Assembly (NCBI RefSeq): GCF_036021035.1
Contig: NZ_CP107930.1
Coordinates: 1,488,001 to 1,552,000, forward strand
Origin: Kineococcus sp. NBC_00420
GTDB lineage: Bacteria > Actinomycetota > Actinomycetes > Actinomycetales > Kineococcaceae
Length of the DNA: 64,000 nt
Direction of reading: 5' to 3'
Position 1 is the first letter of the stretch. Every line of letters starts with the position of its first letter. This document shows, piece by piece, positions 60,423-64,000 of the stretch. The notes below the pieces were generated by a model. The model did not search any database, was not told the origin of the DNA, and saw nothing but the letters and a program-made list of their open reading frames with translations. The position numbers and the translations under genes are program-made.

Positions 60423-62267
60423 TCAGCCCCGCAACCGGTCCGCCAACCCCGTCGCCCGCGCCAGCGGACGACTGACGGCCGCGGCCACAGCCTCCGCGGA
60501 CCCCACCACCCGGACCCGGACCTTCGCACGGGTCAGGGCGGTGTAGAACATCTCCCGCGTCGCCAGCGGTGAACGCTCCGGGGCTGCCAGTACGGTGACG
60601 GTGTCGAACTGCGAGCCCTGGCTGCGGTGGACGGTCATGGCGTGGACGGGTTCGACGGCCGCGAGCCGGGCGAGCGGGACGATCAGCGGTCCCTCGCCGC
60701 GGGCGATCGCGGCGACGAGGGTCTCCTCGCGTTCCAGGACCACCCCGGTGTCGCCGTTGTAGACGCCGACGCCCGCGTCGTTGGCGGTGACGATGACGGG
60801 GAGGCCGACGTAGCGGCCGTCGGTGCGGGGCTGCACCCCGAGTTCCTCGACCGCCCAGCGCTGGGCCAGCCAACTCCAGTGCGAGACCCCACGGGTTCCC
60901 CGCCGGTGGGCGCAGAGCATCCGGTGGGTGTCCAGGGCGATCAGCGCGGCCCGGGCGTCGCCCGCCCGGGCAGCCTCGACGACGGCGCGGGAACGCAGGA
61001 GCACGTCGGCGCGGATCGTCTCCAGCGCGGCCCCGGAGACGAGTTCCTCGTCGGGCACCTCGAGGAACTCCACGTCCGGCCCGCCGGCCCGCAGCAGGTC
61101 GACGACCTCGTCGGCGGCCCCGGCCCGGACGGCCGCGGCGATGTTCGCGATCCCGCCGCGGTCGGCGAAGCGGTGGGTCCGGGTCAGCATCGCGACCCCG
61201 TGCGGGGCGCCGCCGGACCCCGCGGGGGCGACGAGGTCGGCGAGGACGGCGCCGACCTCGACGGAGGCCAGTTGCTGCGGGTCCCCCACGAGCACCAGCC
61301 GGGCCCCGGGGCGCAACGCCGCGAGCAGGCGCGCCATGACCCCCAGTCCGACCATGGACGCCTCGTCGACGATGACCACGTCGTGCGGCAACCGGTGCTC
61401 GGCGTCGAAGCGGGCCCGCACCGATCCGGGGCGGATCCCCAGCAGCCGGTGCAGGGTCGAGGCGCTGGACCCCTGCAGGAACTCCCGCTCGGCGGCGGTG
61501 AACACCTCGGTGCCGGCCGCCTGCACGACGGCCTCGGTCAAGCGTGCCGCGGCCTTGCCCGTGGGCGCGGCCAGCGCGACCCGCGGGGTTCCGGGCGAGA
61601 GCGCGTGGACGGCGGCCAGCAACCGGGCGACGGTCGTCGTCTTGCCCGTCCCCGGCCCCCCGCCGAGCACGGAGACCCCGTGCGAGAGGCACAGCGCCGC
61701 CGCGACCCGCTGGTCGTCGCCCGGGTCCCCCGGCCACAACCGGTCGAGCACCTCGACGACCAGCGCCGGGTCGTAGTGGGCGACGGCGGTGCTGCGGTCG
61801 CGCAGGTCGCGGGCGACGGTGAGTTCCTGGCGCCAGTACCGGTCCAGCCAGATCCCGTCCCCGACCAGGTGCAGCGGTGCGGCCGTGTCCTCGTCGGCAC
61901 CGGCGGCGTGCTCGACGGTCAACACGCTGCGCCGCACCGCCTCCAGCCACGCCTGCGGTTCGGGCCACTGCACGGGGACCGCGGCGACGGCACCGGAGTC
62001 GTCGACGTCCTCGGGGACGACGGTCTCCGGGGCCGTCCGCAGGTGCAGGACGACGGAACCGTGCCGGACGGCGCGGACGGCGAGGGCGACGGCGAGCAGG
62101 ACCCGTTCGTCCTCCTCCCCCGTCACCGCCCCGAGCCGGCGCGCGACGTGGACGTCGGCGGCGCGCAGGAGCCCGAGGTCGTTGAACTCCCGCAGCAGGC
62201 CGGTGGCGCTGCGGGCGAGCGTGACCGAACGGTCGGGTTCCACCTCGGTCGCGGCGGGGCTGGTCAC
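60423..62267 (-). CDS. recD: Exodeoxyribonuclease V subunit RecD
   Basis: The 614-residue helicase has Walker A SVLGGGPGTGKTTTVARLL (about 205), LAAPTGKAAARLTEA, VVIVDEASMVGLGVMARLL, LVGDPQQLASVEVGAVL and the late MTVHRSQGSQFDTV and YTALTRAKVRV. It unwinds DNA 5'-3' as part of RecBCD during double-strand break repair. GTG 62267 overlaps the recB stop by 4 bp. Confidence 0.93.
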   Translation of the reverse strand: MTSPAATEVEPDRSVTLARSATGLLREFNDLGLLRAADVHVARRLGAVTGEEDERVLLAVALAVRAVRHGSVVLHLRTAPETVVPEDVDDSGAVAAVPVQWPEPQAWLEAVRRSVLTVEHAAGADEDTAAPLHLVGDGIWLDRYWRQELTVARDLRDRSTAVAHYDPALVVEVLDRLWPGDPGDDQRVAAALCLSHGVSVLGGGPGTGKTTTVARLLAAVHALSPGTPRVALAAPTGKAAARLTEAVVQAAGTEVFTAAEREFLQGSSASTLHRLLGIRPGSVRARFDAEHRLPHDVVIVDEASMVGLGVMARLLAALRPGARLVLVGDPQQLASVEVGAVLADLVAPAGSGGAPHGVAMLTRTHRFADRGGIANIAAAVRAGAADEVVDLLRAGGPDVEFLEVPDEELVSGAALETIRADVLLRSRAVVEAARAGDARAALIALDTHRMLCAHRRGTRGVSHWSWLAQRWAVEELGVQPRTDGRYVGLPVIVTANDAGVGVYNGDTGVVLEREETLVAAIARGEGPLIVPLARLAAVEPVHAMTVHRSQGSQFDTVTVLAAPERSPLATREMFYTALTRAKVRVRVVGSAEAVAAAVSRPLARATGLADRLRG

Positions 62268-64000
62268 GCGTGCCTCCCGGCGAGCAGTTCGGACAGGGCG
62301 ACGACGAGCTCCGCCGGTGGCCGCCACGACCAGACGCCGGGCGGCACGCCGTCCGGCCCCACGGGGACGTCCGCCCCGCACATCCCCCGCAGGAACAGGT
62401 ACAGGACCCCGCCGAGGTGGACGGCCGGGTCGTACCCCGGCTGGCGCCAGCGCAGGAAGCGGTGCAGCGCGACGCAGTACAGCAGCGCCTGCAGCGGGTA
62501 GTGCGCGGCGAGGACGGCCTCGTCGAGGGCCTCGCGCCGGTAGTGCCAGGCGGTCAGGACCTCCCCCGGCCCGGCGAGGCGGTTCGTCTTGTAGTCGACG
62601 ACGAGGAACCGACCGTCGGCGCGCAGGACGGCGTCGATGGACCCGGTGAGGTAGCCGCGCAACCCCTCGGCCGCGAGGACGGGGTCCTCCAGCAGGTCCG
62701 CGTAGCGGTGCACGGGGTCGCCGACCGGCAGGTGGCGGCGCAGCAACCCGGCGACGTCACCGAGGCGGGAACCCCCGCCGGTGGACTCGTCGCCCCCGGC
62801 CAGCGGGAGTTCGAAGTCGAGTTCGGCGAGACGGTCCGCCACGCCGAAACCGTCCAGGGCGCGCCCACCGGCCAGCGGTCCCATCCCCGTGCGCAGCACC
62901 GGGTCGAGGGCGAGGGCCAACGGTTCCGCCAGGTGCGGCGCGAACTGCTCGCGGGCCAGCGCCGCGAGGTGCGCCGGGCGGTCCGGGGAGGAGGGGTCGA
63001 AACCCTCCAGCACCGAGTGGACCAGGGTCCCGAACCCCGTCCCCGCCGGGAGGTCGGCCATGGGCGATCCGACCTCCTTCCAGCCCAGCGGGTCACCGGC
63101 GTCGACCGGTTCGGCGGACTCGGCGTCGACCTCGTCGGTGGTGGCCCCGACCTCGGGTTCGGAGAGCACCGACCGCCCGCTGCCGTTGTCGTCGTGCACG
63201 CCCCGGGTCAGGCCGGAGTACGACGTGCGCCGCCAGCCGAGGTCGACGTCCGCACGGAACGTGGCGACCGAGAGGTCGGCGTGGGCTGTCGTCGCGCCCG
63301 CCAGCCGCGTCAGCGCCCCGCGGGCGGGCACGTCCTCGACGGCCACCCCGGAACCGGGCGGGAAGAGCACGCCGAGCCGGTCGCGCAGCACCGGATCGGT
63401 GGGCAGCGACACCTTCTCGGGCACGTCGAGGACGTCGTCGGCCACCAGCAACCGGTGCAGCGCACCGCGCTGGGTGTTCGTGCTGGGCGCCCACCACACG
63501 AGGAGGCGGGAGATCGCCCGGGTCACCGCGACGTAGAACAACCGCAGTTCCTCGCCGAGGTCCTCGGTGTCGGCGGCGCGGCAGGCCGCGTCGTAGCCGG
63601 GTGCGGAGGCGCCCCCCACGTGCAGGGCGCGCGGCCCGTCCGGGGCGTGCGCGACGGGGAGCCGGTCCTTGGAACCACCTCCGGTGGAGTCCCAGCCGAA
63701 GGGCACGCAGACGACCTCGAACTCCAGGCCCTTGCTGGTGTGGACGGTCGCGATCTGGACCGAGGCGCGGTCAGTGTCCAACCGCCGCGACCGTTCCTGG
63801 TCGACGTCGCCCGCGGCCTCGTCGACGCGGCCGCGCAGCCACGACAGCAGGCTCGACACCCCACCGCCGGGGTTCCGCGCGGACTCGGCGTGCAGGACCT
63901 CGGCGATGTGGCGCAGGTCGGTGAGGCGGCGCTCGCCGCCCTCGATCCCGAGGAGTCGACCGGCCAGCTGGTGCTGCTCGCCGAGGACGGCGAACATCCC
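62264..64000 (-). CDS. recB: Exodeoxyribonuclease V subunit RecB, 3' part (truncated by window edge)
   Basis: About 578 C-terminal residues are present. They hold the last UvrD-like helicase motifs (SVQIATVHTSKGLEFEVVCVPFGW, FYVAVTRAISRL) and the nuclease domain with D-x-K motif (LTGSIDAVLRADGRFLVVDYKTNRL). The N-terminal helicase half is outside the window. It is translated in tandem with recD (4-bp overlap), supporting a standard recBD operon. Confidence 0.92.
   Translation of the reverse strand, partial: GMFAVLGEQHQLAGRLLGIEGGERRLTDLRHIAEVLHAESARNPGGGVSSLLSWLRGRVDEAAGDVDQERSRRLDTDRASVQIATVHTSKGLEFEVVCVPFGWDSTGGGSKDRLPVAHAPDGPRALHVGGASAPGYDAACRAADTEDLGEELRLFYVAVTRAISRLLVWWAPSTNTQRGALHRLLVADDVLDVPEKVSLPTDPVLRDRLGVLFPPGSGVAVEDVPARGALTRLAGATTAHADLSVATFRADVDLGWRRTSYSGLTRGVHDDNGSGRSVLSEPEVGATTDEVDAESAEPVDAGDPLGWKEVGSPMADLPAGTGFGTLVHSVLEGFDPSSPDRPAHLAALAREQFAPHLAEPLALALDPVLRTGMGPLAGGRALDGFGVADRLAELDFELPLAGGDESTGGGSRLGDVAGLLRRHLPVGDPVHRYADLLEDPVLAAEGLRGYLTGSIDAVLRADGRFLVVDYKTNRLAGPGEVLTAWHYRREALDEAVLAAHYPLQALLYCVALHRFLRWRQPGYDPAVHLGGVLYLFLRGMCGADVPVGPDGVPPGVWSWRPPAELVVALSELLAGRHA

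Noticed and set aside
60627-62501. 624-codon plus-strand frame over recD
   Set aside because: Antisense shadow; recD motifs are complete on the minus strand.

Overview
The window is very GC-rich DNA with dense genes, GTG starts, 4-bp gene overlaps and typical actinobacterial families: GAF-ANTAR, SpoIIE-type phosphatase, ROK and IclR regulators, sedolisin, LGFP-repeat secreted protein, class I RecB/RecD. The gene style suggests a Kineococcus-like member of the Kineosporiaceae, but that is inference without a database search.

Positions 1-41,781 are ordinary chromosome with several metabolic blocks. They include: a secreted cutinase and an alpha/beta hydrolase; a HEPN-MNT toxin-antitoxin pair; a c-di-GMP enzyme; a sugar-type cluster (DeoR/LacI hybrid regulator, 2-hydroxyacid dehydrogenase, DUF2264 protein) with a carbonic anhydrase; a decayed acetyltransferase/phosphatase remnant; a large Tat-exported esterase-like protein; an overlapping MFS-SDR-shikimate dehydrogenase operon divergent from a ROK regulator; and an IclR regulator with a first glycerol kinase. 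Further right are an APC transporter, a DeoR/MFS divergent pair, kdpDE without kdpFABC, a SNF2 helicase with a SWIM protein, and a full glpF-glpK-glpD operon with a clear promoter and a perfect palindromic operator. The block ends with EAL-DICT, MFS, SDR and GAF-PP2C-HATPase genes.

Positions 41,785-51,105 are different. Twelve related intergenic repeats, all on the same strand, cut this 9.3-kb stretch into eleven compartments. Nine hold a single gene, one a two-gene toxin-antitoxin operon, and one an acetyltransferase plus a phosphotransferase. Eleven repeats share a 20-bp core, GCGGGATGACCGTGAMGTCG, and the best-preserved copies carry a second related arm 44-47 bp upstream. Compartment genes lie on both strands and are accessory: Phd/PIN, GNAT, aminoglycoside phosphotransferase-like, P-loop kinase, MFS, small membrane protein, small zinc-ribbon protein and two diverged paralogues of an unrecognised family. 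The stretch is bracketed by an inverted 14-bp sequence. It looks like a gene-cassette array, but with no recognisable integron attC motif and no recombinase in the window. This is the main candidate for an undescribed system.

Positions 51,088-64,000 return to ordinary chromosome: an ANT(6)-like nucleotidyltransferase at the array border, a sedolisin, an AGPS-like flavoprotein with type II dehydroquinase, a tag glycosylase with a VOC protein, type II NADH dehydrogenase, a stand-alone TOPRIM protein, a second VOC protein, an LGFP-repeat secreted protein, and recD with the 3' part of recB running off the window.
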